Assembly: GCF_042100115.1 (NCBI RefSeq)
Contig: NC_091276.1
Coordinates: forward strand, 2,480,001 to 2,544,000
DNA: 64,000 bases
Reading direction: 5' to 3'
Source of the DNA: Alternaria dauci
Lineage: Eukaryota; Ascomycota; Dothideomycetes; Pleosporales; Pleosporaceae
The translations under genes were made by a program, and so were the position numbers. Positions 8,916 to 20,433 of the stretch are shown piece by piece. Within the stretch, counting starts at the first letter, position 1, and each line of letters begins with the position of its first letter. The notes under the pieces were generated by a model. It was given only the letters and a program-made list of their open reading frames with translations, made no database searches and was not told the origin of the DNA.

Positions 8916-11850
8916 ATGGAGACGACCGCCAGTATCATAGCAGTGGTCCAGCTATGCGAAAAAGTGATCAAATACATCATTGCTGTTTCCGGAGCCAAGG
9001 ACGAGAAAGCACGCCTCCGGTCCAAGATTAGAGGCTGCAGTAGCCTGTTACTGCAGTTGCAAGACGAAGCAGCCGACTCCGAAGAAGTCGAAGAATGGTC
9101 TAAAACCCTGAAGATACTCTCTACTCCGCTGGCCCGCCTCCACGAAGCATTGAGCCTGACAGCCGTGGCATTGTCCTCTCGGGATGGCGTCGGCGAGAAA
9201 TTGCGATGGCCGTTCAAAGAGAGAGACGTGGGCAGATTAGTAGAGGCGATTGATGGCGAGATGGCAATGGTTTCGCTGGCTCTACATGGAAATACCACGC
9301 AACTTCTTATCGAAATCAACGCTCGTTCAAAGCGCAACGAAGATGAGCTCAGGGAACTAAAGGCCGTCTTGGAACTGGACATGGAAACGACTGTTTCTAC
9401 ACTGCAAAATCTTAGCGGAGAATTGCAGACAATTCAGATTACCCAGAACGGCGTTAAGGGAAGAGTCGACAGTCTGCATGAGCGTCATGACACGAAAGAA
9501 GCCGCGGAAAAGCGTCAAAACATACTAGATTGGTTGACACCTGTCGATCATGCCTCACAACAGCGAGATGCTATTAGTCGACGGCAAGCTGGCACCGGCG
9601 GATGGCTTTTGCAGTCACAAGCCTACCAAGACTGGCTCAGCACCAGCGATCGCACCCTATTTTGTCCGGGTATCCCGGGTGCAGGCAAGACGGTGTCGGC
9701 CTCCATCATCAACGCCGATTTGTGGGAGCGGTATTGCAGCGACGCCACTGTCGGCTTAGCTCATCTGTTTTGCAACTACAGACGCCAGGACGAGCAGACG
9801 TCAGACGCCCTACTTTCAGGTCTGTTGCGACAGCTCCTAGAACCACAAGCGTCGTTGCCAAAACATGTGGTGGAATTATACGAAGGACGAAAGAATTTCT
9901 CGAGTAGGACAGAGAATATGGCCAGGGCTCTACAACAAGTGGCAGCAAGCTACTCCAGGGTTTTCATCGTCATAGATGCTCTTGACGAATGCTCTGCGTC
10001 GCATGGTTGTCGTACAGCGTTGCTATCGAAAGTCCAAGACCTCCAAAAGACATGTGGTATCAACCTACTGGCCACCTCACGCTTCATACCTGAAATTACG
10101 GAGAAGTTCAAGGCAGCTTCCATGCTAGAGATCCAAGCAGACAGCAGCGATGTGCGGAAGTACCTCTCCGAGAACATATCTCGTCTGCCAGGATTTGCGC
10201 GCAATAATGCAGAACTGCAAGAAGAAATCATCTCGAAAGTTGTGGAAGCCGTTCGCGGAATGTACGTTCATTTGCTTTGGTTCCACACCCTACTGATTAA
10301 GCCCCAGGTTTCTCTTGGCAAAGCTACATCTTGATTCTCTAATTGGGAAAAGATCACCAAAGGCAGTTCGTCTCGCCTTAGATCGGCTTGCCACTGGTTC
10401 CGACGCTTATGATTCTGCATACGACACTGCAATGGAAAGGATCAAAGGCCAACTTCCTGAACAGACGGGGTTAGCAAAGCAAGCTCTAGCTTTCCTTACT
10501 TGCGCCCAAAGATCATTCTCGACTCTGGAACTTCAAATGGCGATGGGCGTTGAGGTCGGAGAGCTCGAACTGGATCCTGATAATTACCCGGATATCGACG
10601 ACACCATAGCTTCATGTCTTGGTTTAGTTACTGTAGATGAGGATAGTAACATCATTCGACTTGTTCACTACACGACGCAAGAGTACCTCGAGCGTACACT
10701 TGACCACTGGTTCCCGGAAGCAGAAGCCATGATAACAGACGTTTGTCTATCATACTTGTGTTTGAATTGCTACGCGGACCCCGCTCACTTGGATCCTACA
10801 GATGATAGTGCCTGGTACGTCTACGCTGCGATGAACTGGGCCCGCCATGCTCGCCGAGCTCCGTCAAGTTTGGAGCGAGTGGTCGACTTCCTTACACAAA
10901 GAATTCCTCTTATGAAGGCTTCTCTTTATGCGGGTTGTTGGCATCACGATCGAAAACGCACGTATCTACGTTTTGGCAATAACAAGGAGCCATGGACCAC
11001 TGGACTTCACATTGCAGCTCTATTGGGTCTTGAGGAAGCTACTGTCGTACTGCTCCAGCGAGGATCTGATACGAGCCAAACTGATGCATATGGCCGGGCG
11101 CCCCTGCACGTTGCCGCGGAGGCAGGGAACAAAGCCATCGTTGAGCTGTTGCTCACACATGGTTCTTCCATAGATACGCGCATCGACGACTGTGACAGAG
11201 GGGACACCGCCCTGCATGTTGCCTCGGGGAGGGGTTACGCCGATCTTGTCAAAATTCTTCTAAACAATGGAGCAGCAATCGATTCACAAAACCTCGCCCG
11301 AGAAACGCCGTTAAGCAGGGCTGCCATGAGGGGGCGGACTGAGGCTGCCAGGGTCTTACTCGAGGCGAAAGCTGATACGAGGTCTCCTGACTCGCGGTAT
11401 ATCCATACAAACACACTACTAAGCAGAGCAGTCACGTCGTCGAAACCTGATTTAGTTCAGCTTCTCGTGGCAGCTGGCGTCGATGTCGATGAACGCGATG
11501 CGCGGCTAGGTACGACAGCCTTGTGTTATGCGGCATTATATCCTGTTGATATCGACTGTATTCGGACGTTGCTTGAAGCCGGCGCTGATCCCAATCTCTA
11601 TCCTCACAGTTATTCGAATCGTTCTCCCCTCATGATGGCGTGTTCTCAACATGAAGAAGACTCCATCTCCAAAGTCAAGATGTTGCTCGATGCTGGGGCG
11701 AATATTGATTATGTCAACTCGGAAGGAATGACAGCATACGAGTTCGCTAAACGGAAGAACAGTCCCGATGTCGCTGAATATCTCCTCGACTGTGGAGCCA
11801 ATCCAGAATTAGGTTTGAATGGCCGGTCTGACTCACCCTACTGTCACTGA
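8916..11850 (+). CDS. NLR-type STAND protein: Helo-like / NACHT / ankyrin repeats
   Basis: Two exons, 8916-10261 and 10308-11850. The 46-nt intron (gtacgt to cccag) restores GMFLLAKLHLDSL, a hallmark of fungal NACHT-ankyrin proteins. 962 residues. The ATG at 8916 gives METTASIIAVVQLCEKVIKY, the usual start of the fungal Helo-like N-terminal domain (PF17111). Then come a coiled linker, the block ILDWLTPVDHASQQRDAISR, Walker A GIPGAGKT (about residue 252) and Walker B VFIVIDALDEC (about 349). A winged-helix-like region follows, then about eight ankyrin repeats from about residue 680 to the end (for example APLHVAAEAGNKAIVELLL). Such proteins are regulated, nucleotide-bound sensors; Helo-like domains are linked to membrane-targeting cell death in heterokaryon incompatibility. 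Function here is inferred. The frame and key motifs are intact. Confidence 0.9.
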
Positions 11851-11997
11851 GATATGCTTGCATCGTACAAAAGGAGAAGATTCCTCTCCCTTGCAACAGC
11901 ATGCGGACTTCAACTCGGATGGTGGAACGTAGGAATCATTTCGACGTTGTTGAAGACGTCCTCCATTGTAACAACACTATATATATGCAAATCAAAG

Positions 11998-13993
11998 CTA
12001 TGCTTTACCGAGACCTTTTCCCTCGTCCTCGCTCTCATGCTCGACAGTCGCCTCCACATGCTCAGTCATCAAATGCTTGATGCCCTTCATGGACAGCACT
12101 GCAATCGTCGCAAGCGCCACGAAGGGCACTACACTCCAATAACCCAGTCTATAAGCACGCGCATACGACCAATGGCTTGCATCCCAGGCAGCCTTGATAA
12201 TGTCTTCATTCATGCCAGGCACACCAGCGCCTCTGAACCTAGTCACTGAGCTCCCCTTCATGCCTTTCAAAAGCGCGGGCACCGAAGACTCGGGCAGGCC
12301 AGCTGCAATGGCAGCAGAACCAACATCTCCGGCGAGATGCGAAGCAATACGGGAATTTACGATAGCGTAGATGACGGCGGTACCGAAGGCGCCACCAATG
12401 GCTCGTGCGGAGAAGGCGAGGCCCGTGGCTGTTGACAGGAAGGCGTGGGGTGCTGTGAATTGGATGCAAGCGACGAGGAGTGTGAGTGGGCCAGAGCAAC
12501 CAATGCCTGTCAAGGCCGTGAAGATGATTTGCTCGGTTCCCCAGCTTGGTTTGATGAAGGAGAAACAAACGGTTGCGATGAACATGATGGCGAATGTTAC
12601 GGCGATCGGTGTTTCTGGATTTGATGTCAGTTGTTGCACGAAAAAAGAGAATGATTCTACTTACTTAGATCTTTGAACCTGGTTGCGTACCACGTTACTC
12701 CCAGCGAGGTGAAGATTGACGCGATCTTGTAGGACAACTGTCGGATAGCGATATCCCATGCGTTGTCTTCGAATCCGACGTTGAGAATGAGCTGTGGTGT
12801 AACTGAATTAATGGCGGAGTAGTAGATCCAGCCTTCAATCGCGAAAGCAAAAGTCGACAGCCAGAAGTTCGGCCCGGTGGAGAAGAATACATGCGCGACG
12901 ATGCCGTCAGACCGACCCTTCCATTCTGACTTGTGTTAGCTTCCAGCTACAGTTCAGTTCATGGGAGAGTTGTACCATAGAGACAAAATGCGATGAACAG
13001 AACAATTCCTACAGTGAGGTTGGCGCAGACGTGTGGATTACTCCACGGGTAGGCGCCGCCTGCCCAGTTGAGTGCCAAAAGCATCAAAGTAGCAGCAGCA
13101 ACGAGCAGAAGGGAGCCTACGGGATCGCAGGCCCAGATCCACTCTTTGGGCCTCATCCGGGGATAATCGGTGCGTTTCTTGGGCCAATAGAATGCAAATA
13201 GACCAATGGATGTGATGCCGTGTAGTCCGACCTGGATCCAGAAGATGTAGCGCCAGCCCGAAGCACTGAGGTCGGTGACAGCGCCGGCTGCTAAACTTCC
13301 GACACTGCGAATGTGTCAGTATCTTGCACTGCATCCTCTGCTGTTCTGCGAACTAGAACTTACGTGCCACCCAGAACTCCAGCCACACCTGCTAATCCAT
13401 TCGCCAAAGGCCGGTACTTCAGTGGTAAAATCTCGGAAGGAATAGACTGAACGATGGAGATGGTTGCAAGAGTCGTTCCGATGAGGATGCCGCCGCCAAT
13501 CAACATTGACATGCTCGTAGCTTTGGCGCAGACGATAGCACCAACACAGGCAATGAGAGGAGGTATCGTGGCGAACAGCTTGCGATCCAGGACATCGGAC
13601 AAGCGTCCGACGGGAGGAGACAGGACTGATTGCATGAGGAGCGGGCCCTGATCCTATTAGCTATCATGGCAATCTTGAGCTTTGGTGGCCGTACCTGGAT
13701 GATCCAGCTTGCAAGAGCAGGCTGCCCAAGCTCACGGATGATGAAAGACAGAACGGATCCTGCAGCCACTACGACGAAGACTTGCGACATGACGCTAGGT
13801 AGCAGGTTAGTCGAGTTCACGAATTGTAGCTCTATTGAACGTACGCGAAACAACAGCAAAAGACGACCATCCATGACCGCCAGGAGAGATTGACATGGTG
13901 GATATCATCGTTGGCTTCCTGGTCGATGGGGACGATGTTAACATCGCGAGCGTGCGCGGTCTCGATATGGGTGGTTCCCGTCTTGCTGTCCAT
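11998..13993 (-). CDS. TRI12-family MFS transporter
   Basis: Six exons reconstructed by frame: 13993-13845, 13794-13695, 13647-13364, 13304-12976, 12925-12665 and 12614-11998. Introns are 47-59 nt with GT..AG ends. The spliced protein has 579 residues. It shows blocks of the trichothecene-efflux/siderophore-like MFS family (TRI12, PF06609): LSWRSWMVVFCCCFA, GRLSDVLDRKLFATIPPLIA (motif A), GGGILIGTTLATISIVQSIP, GLHGITSIGLFAFYWPK and GRSDGIVAHVFF. About 14 membrane segments are expected. Members export toxins or siderophores across the plasma membrane, but the substrate cannot be read from sequence. No toxin or siderophore genes sit beside it. It is convergent with the NLR gene (about 147 bp between stops). 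Confidence 0.88.
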
Positions 13994-14651
13994 GACTGTT
14001 CACGCTAGATGAAAAGATATGGAGAGAGAAGACAAGAGGACAAGGTCTATATCTAACATGAGCCGGTCTATACTACAGTGGGGCACCACGCAGCAGATGA
14101 TTGGCCTGGGCATCCTGTCAGGGAGCTGAGTGGTAGCGACGTCGTTGTGCAACGCCCTACATATCGGCAGATCAAGATGCTGGGGGACGAGCGACTCTCG
14201 AGGTGCGTTTGGATGAAGTTTACCGAATGGTCGGGATGTGTGCATGCGGGGCCCCAGGTTGGGTGATGATTGGCGGTCCTTCGCTGTAATATGATGCGGG
14301 GAGGTGCGCCTATGGCTGGGCCGTCGCCTGCATCACCCCGAGATCGACTCCTTCTCTTTTCCCCACAGCATCACGGTTGAGTCTTCCATTGCGACATGTT
14401 GTCGCTGCTCGATGGGTGTTGGGCGAGGAGCTGGTGAGGGTGAAAGAGGAAGGGGAGGTCGGAGATAAGCAGGGCCGCCCCGCTGGACCCTGAGCGTTTT
14501 GTTGTGCACGTCTTTTGCGCGCTCATCATCGTAACCCTCGACCTCTCCAACATCCCAGCACTCGACTCACTACCGAACCTCTTAGCCCATATCCGACGCA
14601 TAGTAGACACATTTCGGCGCTCTTAGACTAACCCACGCACCAGGCTATGCT
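13994..14651. other. Divergent intergenic region MFS / TAD3
   Basis: This 658-bp stretch lies between two divergent starts and presumably holds both promoters. Small open frames on either strand have no recognisable product. Confidence 0.5.
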
Positions 14652-16027
14652 ATGAGCAGCCCACCTCCCCTCGCAGGGCGTCTCGTCCCCCTCAGAACAA
14701 AAGACGAGGTGCGCGCCAGCCTGGAGACTCACAGCGTCTATGTCGTCGAGGTGCCGGCCAAATTTGCCAATGTTATCAAGGAGTGAGCCACTCACTCCTG
14801 GTGCACTCGCTTGATCTCTGCTAACCTTTGGAACCCCCCTCCAGTGCCGTGCAAGCAGCCCTGCCAGACTTCAAGACATCGGAAATCTCCCATCTACGCC
14901 GGGTAGTCCAGTTCAAATATCTGCCGCCGCATCTGCAGAAACAGTTCTACCCGCCCGCGAGGCTCCCCAGAGGTGACGAAGATGATCCTGCCACTGCATT
15001 ATTATCTTCCCCTGCTACACCTGCACCCTCTGCTTCCCTTTCTGCTGCGTCCTCGTTGTCGTCCTCGGCCGCTGATGACAGTGAGGCTGCTCATGTTGTG
15101 ACTATTACTAAAGATTTTGATTTAGTTCGCTATTTCCTTTTGTGTCCGACGCGCTATATGTCGCACGCCAACCTCGCGGCTCTCATACGCACCTGTCCGC
15201 CTTTCGACGGCAAGACTGCGCAGCCCCGTATCCTCTATGTGACAGTCCCGTCACTTGCACCAATATCCGCTGAGCAGGCCGCCGAGTGGAGCGACAAGTA
15301 CTGGCCCATCGCGTACAAGAACACCAACCCTTACGGTCCCCATCCGAGTCTCGTACAGCGTAACCAGGAGGAGATACAACCCGAGGCCGGCAGCTGGCTG
15401 GCCCTGGCACGAGCGGCCGGCGAGCAGATATCAGAACAGTGCCTTGGCGAGAAGATTGGCGTCGTCGTCGTTGACCGCACCAAGAGCACCCCAGAGATCA
15501 TCGCCGTCGCAGGCGACTGCCGCTGGAGATCATTTAACGGCACTGCAGAACCGCCCACCGGAACAGGCAATGTCATGGCCCACGCTGTCCACCGTGCCAT
15601 CGCCATGGTAGCGAAGAAGAGACTCCGCGTTGCTGGAACCGACCCCGCATACCTCGACCGCTCCCTCTTCTGCGACAACCCCCTCACCGGCCTCGAAAAG
15701 CTATACTACGAGAAAGACAACATCTCATCGAGCGGCTATCTGTGCGTCGACCTCGACATCTACCTCACCAACGAGCCCTGCGTCATGTGCTCCATGGCCA
15801 TCCTACACTCGCGCTTCCGCCGCTGCATCTTCGGCAAGCGCATGCCACACACGGGCGGCATGACAGCAGATGGCCCTGGTGATTCCTCGTCAGCGGGCAG
15901 CGGACTGAAGAACGGACTATTCTGGCGACCGAGTGAACTCAACTGGAAGTTCCTGGCTTGGGAGTTCAAGGAGGATGGCAAGGCTGCAGAGGCGGATACT
16001 GGCTTCAAGGACACACTGCATGCATAG
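14652..16027 (+). CDS. TAD3: tRNA adenosine deaminase non-catalytic subunit Tad3
   Basis: Two exons, 14652-14782 and 14845-16027. The 62-nt intron (gtgagc to ctccag) joins NVIK to DAVQAALPDF. 437 residues. Tad3 pairs with Tad2 to convert A34 to inosine in tRNA anticodons. The cytidine-deaminase fold is seen at the C-terminal half. The zinc motif reads HAV (in VMAHAVHRAIAMV, about residue 287) rather than HAE, so the catalytic glutamate is replaced by valine, the mark of Tad3. PCVMCSMA (about 355) supplies the two zinc cysteines, followed by LHSRFRRCIFGK. A low-complexity Ala/Ser stretch interrupts the N-terminal part. Convergent with the BTB-like gene. Confidence 0.9.
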
Positions 16028-16291
16028 GCATGAGCACCACGGTTTCAACTGCATTGGATACATGGTATACACACGGCGCATTGGATTAAACGCTCGACAC
16101 AATTACACGGGAGACTATACCAGTATGGTTAGGGATAATATTGGCTCAACATGAGAGCATCTGTACTATAGCCATGAAACACAACCTTCACACTCGACGT
16201 TGCTCCCATGGGTTGTGGTGCTGTTGTAACAAACAGGTCCTGTCATCGACCAAGGAATATCGCCCCTCAGTTCCTGGCTCATCCTCTGAAC

Positions 16292-18085
16292 CTACCCCCT
16301 GCCACCATCCCCATCCATCTTCCCCACACTTCCCAAAATCTCCAGAAACCGACTCCTCCTCACATTCTTCTGATCACCTTTCCTCAGCCCAAACCCTTGC
16401 GTCCCTTGTAACGCAAACAACGTGTACTGTTGCTGTAGCCAGTCCATTCCGCGCAAAGGAGCAGGTTTCCGTTTTATCAGCGGGCAAAAGTGTGGAAGAG
16501 AGGGTGAGGTGGCGGATATGTGATAAGGTCGCTGGGCAGGCGGGATTGGGGTGTGTGAACTTGTGGTTTCGGTCTCGATATCCGGCGGCGGTAGGATTTG
16601 GGATGTGGTGGTGTGGACGTACTCGTTCTGCGGAGATGGGTTGAGGATTGTTGATTTTGGTGTTGGTAGAGGTGCGAAGGTCAGGTTTCTTGTTGGATGG
16701 TATGTGGATAGTGTGGATCCGGGGCGGAGTGAGAGTGGGATGTCATCTTCCGATGGAGAAGAGTGAGTTGCAGAGACATCGGAGGTGGTTGGCGAAGGAA
16801 ATGGCTGGATTGGCGCGGGAAGGAAAGAGTCTGTTGATGTACGTGATGGTAGCTGGTCGTATGGGGGACCGATGGATCTGGAACTGTTAGATGTCGAGCG
16901 GGCGAAACCTTCATTGACCAGGTCATGGGTCGGAGTACGAGATAGTACTGAAGGAAGACGCCCGAGACATTCGAGGACTAAGTCTTGTGTGCTGAGCGTA
17001 TTGGTAGCTGCTTCACCAAAATTATACATCTTGCTTTGCATTGGTACTGCGAAATCGAAAGAAAATGAAGACGGCAATTGGCTTGTTGATGGTGATGGCG
17101 TAGGCGGTAACGGTTTATCAATATCTGCATCGCTATACAACGCTCGAATCGATTGATGAGGACTTCTGAAGCTGCTTGATACGGCCATACGGCCTTGATG
17201 CTGCGAATTCGATGTATGCGTGATAGGCAAGGATGGCCTCTTCGACTGTGATGCGCGGCTATGTCTTCGATTTCGACGCTCACCCATGATGGTAGGGTGC
17301 TTGGTAGCGACGGTCTTTGGCGATTTTGGCGAGATCTTTGATGACTTCTCAGTTGTGACAGTCGATGTCGTGTTCGTCCTACCCAAGTACTGTGCAGCCA
17401 TTGCATTCAGCTCTGGATCGTCATCGATACTCCACTTCTTTTCGGCCACCCTAGCATCCCCGGCAGTGTCTTCAACCTCATTGGTCTTTCCAGCTTTGTA
17501 ACATACGCCGTCCTGGTGTATATGATACTCACAGCCCTTGACATTACTGTATGCGGTCACAATATCCTCCACAGAATTTCTCATCATCCCCAGCATCCGT
17601 CTATCGTGCCCAAACATCTTGTCAGTGATGAACCGTCTCAACACGCTCGACGCGTGCTTCTCCAAAATCAGCAATTCGAGCACCTCCTGATCAAAGGCTT
17701 GCGCTGGATCGAGGACGGAGGCTAGTGTATCGATGATGTAGTCTTGGAAATGCGGTTGCGAGAACGTTGAGCCGACGATGTGCGCGTAGATAAGGTCGAT
17801 ACAAGAGTTGAGACGCAGCGATCTTTGAGCTGAGCAGCTAACAAAACCGTTGGTGAGCCACTCGATGTAGAGCTTGAAGCCAGCGGGATCGACGTCGCCA
17901 AGCTGAATAGGTAGTAATGGTCGATCATCTCGCACGTGTTGTGGAAGGTAGATTCGAAGGTACGGCGAGCGTTCAGCTATGGCGTAATCAACATCGATGT
18001 GCTCTGTTGGGCAATGCTCTGAGAGTGTTGTTCGGCCTGCTAACACAAACGTTACTGACTTGAAGAATGAGGCACTCAAGACCAT
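16292..18085 (-). CDS. BTB/POZ-like protein with long disordered tail
   Basis: A single-exon frame of 597 residues starting at MVLSASFFKSVTFVLAG. The first 180 residues fit a fungal BTB-like fold: VTFVLAG, then ERSPYLRIYLPQ where the POZ core usually has HSPYF, then VDPAGFKLYIEWLTNGF, and a helical module (DYIIDTLASVLDP to SSVLRRFITDKMFG). The rest is rich in Ser, Pro and Thr and looks disordered. Fungal BTB proteins of this type are mostly uncharacterised adaptors. It is head to head with the next gene, whose product shares the helical module (see findings). Confidence 0.75.
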   Translation of the reverse strand: MVLSASFFKSVTFVLAGRTTLSEHCPTEHIDVDYAIAERSPYLRIYLPQHVRDDRPLLPIQLGDVDPAGFKLYIEWLTNGFVSCSAQRSLRLNSCIDLIYAHIVGSTFSQPHFQDYIIDTLASVLDPAQAFDQEVLELLILEKHASSVLRRFITDKMFGHDRRMLGMMRNSVEDIVTAYSNVKGCEYHIHQDGVCYKAGKTNEVEDTAGDARVAEKKWSIDDDPELNAMAAQYLGRTNTTSTVTTEKSSKISPKSPKTVATKHPTIMGERRNRRHSRASQSKRPSLPITHTSNSQHQGRMAVSSSFRSPHQSIRALYSDADIDKPLPPTPSPSTSQLPSSFSFDFAVPMQSKMYNFGEAATNTLSTQDLVLECLGRLPSVLSRTPTHDLVNEGFARSTSNSSRSIGPPYDQLPSRTSTDSFLPAPIQPFPSPTTSDVSATHSSPSEDDIPLSLRPGSTLSTYHPTRNLTFAPLPTPKSTILNPSPQNEYVHTTTSQILPPPDIETETTSSHTPIPPAQRPYHISATSPSLPHFCPLIKRKPAPLRGMDWLQQQYTLFALQGTQGFGLRKGDQKNVRRSRFLEILGSVGKMDGDGGRG

Positions 18086-18510
18086 CGCAACTCCTTGCTG
18101 AAGTCTCGGTTGGAAAAGACAACAGTACCGGAATGGGAAGCGGCTGCGACATAGTGAGAAAGCCTGAAGCTTGATGACCTAGCTGCAAGCTCACCACCGA
18201 CTTTGTTGGAAGGATGACTGTGATTGAGCCGTCTCCGTGCTCCGATGATTGACCGCCTCCAGTCATGATTGATGACCACGGTGGATCATGAGCGTGTTCG
18301 TGTGATACAGCTAGCGTGACAAGATTTATCGATGACAAACGCTTGCGCCCTTCACGATAATGTTAGTCGATATGATCACTCGTGCTCTTGCACAATTCTC
18401 CTCATTACAAAACCCAGCGCACGACTGGAATCCAGAGGATCGATCCCACCAGGCTCAATCAAGCGGTGGATGGCTTCACTACTAAGATTGGAAAACCTCA
18501 TTGTCGAAAA
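18086..18510. other. Divergent intergenic region between the two BTB-like genes
   Basis: 425 bp between two ATGs facing away from each other. The plus-strand frame is open from 18382, but the ATG at 18511 is the more natural start. No other feature seen. Confidence 0.5.
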
Positions 18511-20283
18511 ATGTCATCATCGGACAAGCGCGAGATACAGAAACGGCTCGAGCGTGCTAGCATGCCTCCACATATACCCACGAGTTTCCCCGGAGTCAGC
18601 CCGGAAGGATATCTGGTTTCCGAAAACGCACGATCTTTGCCTTCTCCCAGCAGAGTTCTGGTTTCTAGCCCAAGAAGGCAGAAGAATAAGAAGGCAGAAC
18701 GAATTTTCGATGGAAGTGAGCATACCGAGGTACCAAACCAGAAGCCCCGCCGTAGAGCAGAAATCGAAAGGCAAATAAGGCAAGATCCTTACCACGCACT
18801 TCTCGAAGGTGGAGAGTTGCCCAGAGACTTTGATGTCATTGATGGAGCTGAGACGGACGTGCAAAGACACGAGCAGTCACCGGCCCCCAGGGAAGAGTCA
18901 CCCAACACGCAACAGTCAGGGCCCGCAGCACCAGCACCTGTCGCAGAGAGGCTTGCAGAGAGGCCCAGGCCACCCATGGTAAGTGTGCTATGCGGCCGAC
19001 AGGATGCAAAGTCATGCTACTTGACGCGACGTTTGGTTCGTATGCCAGCAAACGACGGAGATGACTTGGCGTCATTACTCAAAGAACAAAACATCGACCC
19101 AGATGCTGCGGAACTACATCGGTTGTGGCGACACACTGGTATTATTCCGACACGTTATCGCGATATCAACTTCGATCCGAACGGCATGAATCCACAGCAT
19201 ACGTGGATCGCATGCTGGCCGCTGATAAACGCGGCGATACATGGGTACATGCTAGAGGATTTCGAGTTCGTCGACCGGGTAATGGATCTCCTTGAAGAGA
19301 AGATTGTCAAGGATGTGCGTCCAGACGTCGATACGATTTTGCATGTTTTTGGCGAGAAGCGACAGCTCATGCCAACAATGCTGCAGCGTTTCCTGGTCGA
19401 TCGCTGGGTCGACAACAGTACCAGAGGCTTTGAGGACGTCGATCCGTATATATTGCCGGAGCTGTTCGTCTGCACCGCACTCGATACAGCTACGCGACGC
19501 CTTTCGCATGTCGCACAACCTCCGCCACTGTCGCGTTGTCAATACCATGCGCATTCGAAGTCAGCAGAGTGCTACAAGAACAGAAATATGCAAGCGGAGG
19601 CTATAAGACAAGAGCGCTACAAATATCGTCGTGAGAAGGCAACTCGAGAGGCTGAAAAAGCTGCCGCAGATTCTATCGAGTACGGCATTAGGACAGTCGA
19701 CTGGGAGGCGCGAAGAGCAGAGGCGCATCGAGCGCTTCACGACCAGGTCGATGAATACTTGCTTGCTACTAGCAGCTGGACGAAAATCCCGGACCAAGAA
19801 GTAAGAGGGAATGCATCGGGAAACCTTGAGCTGACTGATGATGCTCCTGCAGCAGGAAAGGGGAAGGGTCCAGAGAGCCGCCTCAAGTTTGGGTCTTCGT
19901 CTCCGTCCATGTTCGCGACGGCACAACCTGGTGGCGCTGTGAATGAGGTGAAGATTGCCCCACCGACGCGCGAACCACCGCCGCCGCCACCAACAAACAT
20001 GCTTGTCGATCGCCACGACGACGATATCGGTCGCATTCAGAGCTTCGAAAAATTGCCTACACAAAGAAAGGTTGCGATGCACGTGCCGTTGGACAGCGAC
20101 GCACTGCCAGTCGCAGAGAGCATGGAAAGTCCTACCTTAGACGCGCCAGCTCTTCCGCCAGGGTCCGACGCGTGTGCACGGGCCGCTCCAGGGGAAACAT
20201 CGCACCCAAAGAAGCGGGTGACATGTCCGGGGTCGTTTCCAGAATCTAGGTCTGGGAGCTTGAAGGAAAACATTCCAGCGTGA
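18511..20283 (+). CDS. Hypothetical protein with BTB-like helical module
   Basis: 590 residues from MSSSDKREIQKRLERASMPP. The N-terminal 150 residues are polar and likely disordered. The middle (LINAAIHGYMLEDFEFVDRV, then ILHVFGEKRQLMPTMLQRFL, then VDRWVDN) resembles the helical region following the BTB fold in fungal BTB-like proteins, although a BTB core itself is not convincing. A conserved-looking RCQYHAHSKSAECYKNR and a charged helix (KYRREKATREAEKAAA) follow, then a disordered proline-rich tail (EPPPPPPTN). A donor-like gtaagt at 18979 sits inside the frame, but no acceptor nearby keeps the frame, so I treat it as coding. Function unknown. Confidence 0.65.
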   Translation: MSSSDKREIQKRLERASMPPHIPTSFPGVSPEGYLVSENARSLPSPSRVLVSSPRRQKNKKAERIFDGSEHTEVPNQKPRRRAEIERQIRQDPYHALLEGGELPRDFDVIDGAETDVQRHEQSPAPREESPNTQQSGPAAPAPVAERLAERPRPPMVSVLCGRQDAKSCYLTRRLVRMPANDGDDLASLLKEQNIDPDAAELHRLWRHTGIIPTRYRDINFDPNGMNPQHTWIACWPLINAAIHGYMLEDFEFVDRVMDLLEEKIVKDVRPDVDTILHVFGEKRQLMPTMLQRFLVDRWVDNSTRGFEDVDPYILPELFVCTALDTATRRLSHVAQPPPLSRCQYHAHSKSAECYKNRNMQAEAIRQERYKYRREKATREAEKAAADSIEYGIRTVDWEARRAEAHRALHDQVDEYLLATSSWTKIPDQEVRGNASGNLELTDDAPAAGKGKGPESRLKFGSSSPSMFATAQPGGAVNEVKIAPPTREPPPPPPTNMLVDRHDDDIGRIQSFEKLPTQRKVAMHVPLDSDALPVAESMESPTLDAPALPPGSDACARAAPGETSHPKKRVTCPGSFPESRSGSLKENIPA

Positions 20284-20433
20284 TGGTGTTTACAAACAGC
20301 TTATGGTTAGATCTTTGTCAACCAGAGGAAGTGTCGCTGTCATGCAAGAAAGCCTGATATGTGAACTCAGCTGTCTGATCGTTCTCGATATTTACAATAG
20401 GTCAAAGACGGTTTCTAGATGCTTGCGAGCCAG

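Noticed and set aside
11998..13993. Secondary-metabolite export gene within a biosynthetic cluster
   Set aside because: TRI12-type transporters are often in clusters, but the neighbours are an NLR and TAD3, and no synthase is nearby.
18979..19048. Possible intron (gtaagt to gccag) in the hypothetical gene 18511-20283
   Set aside because: Splicing would shift the frame into a stop-rich reading and lose the conserved-looking region that follows.
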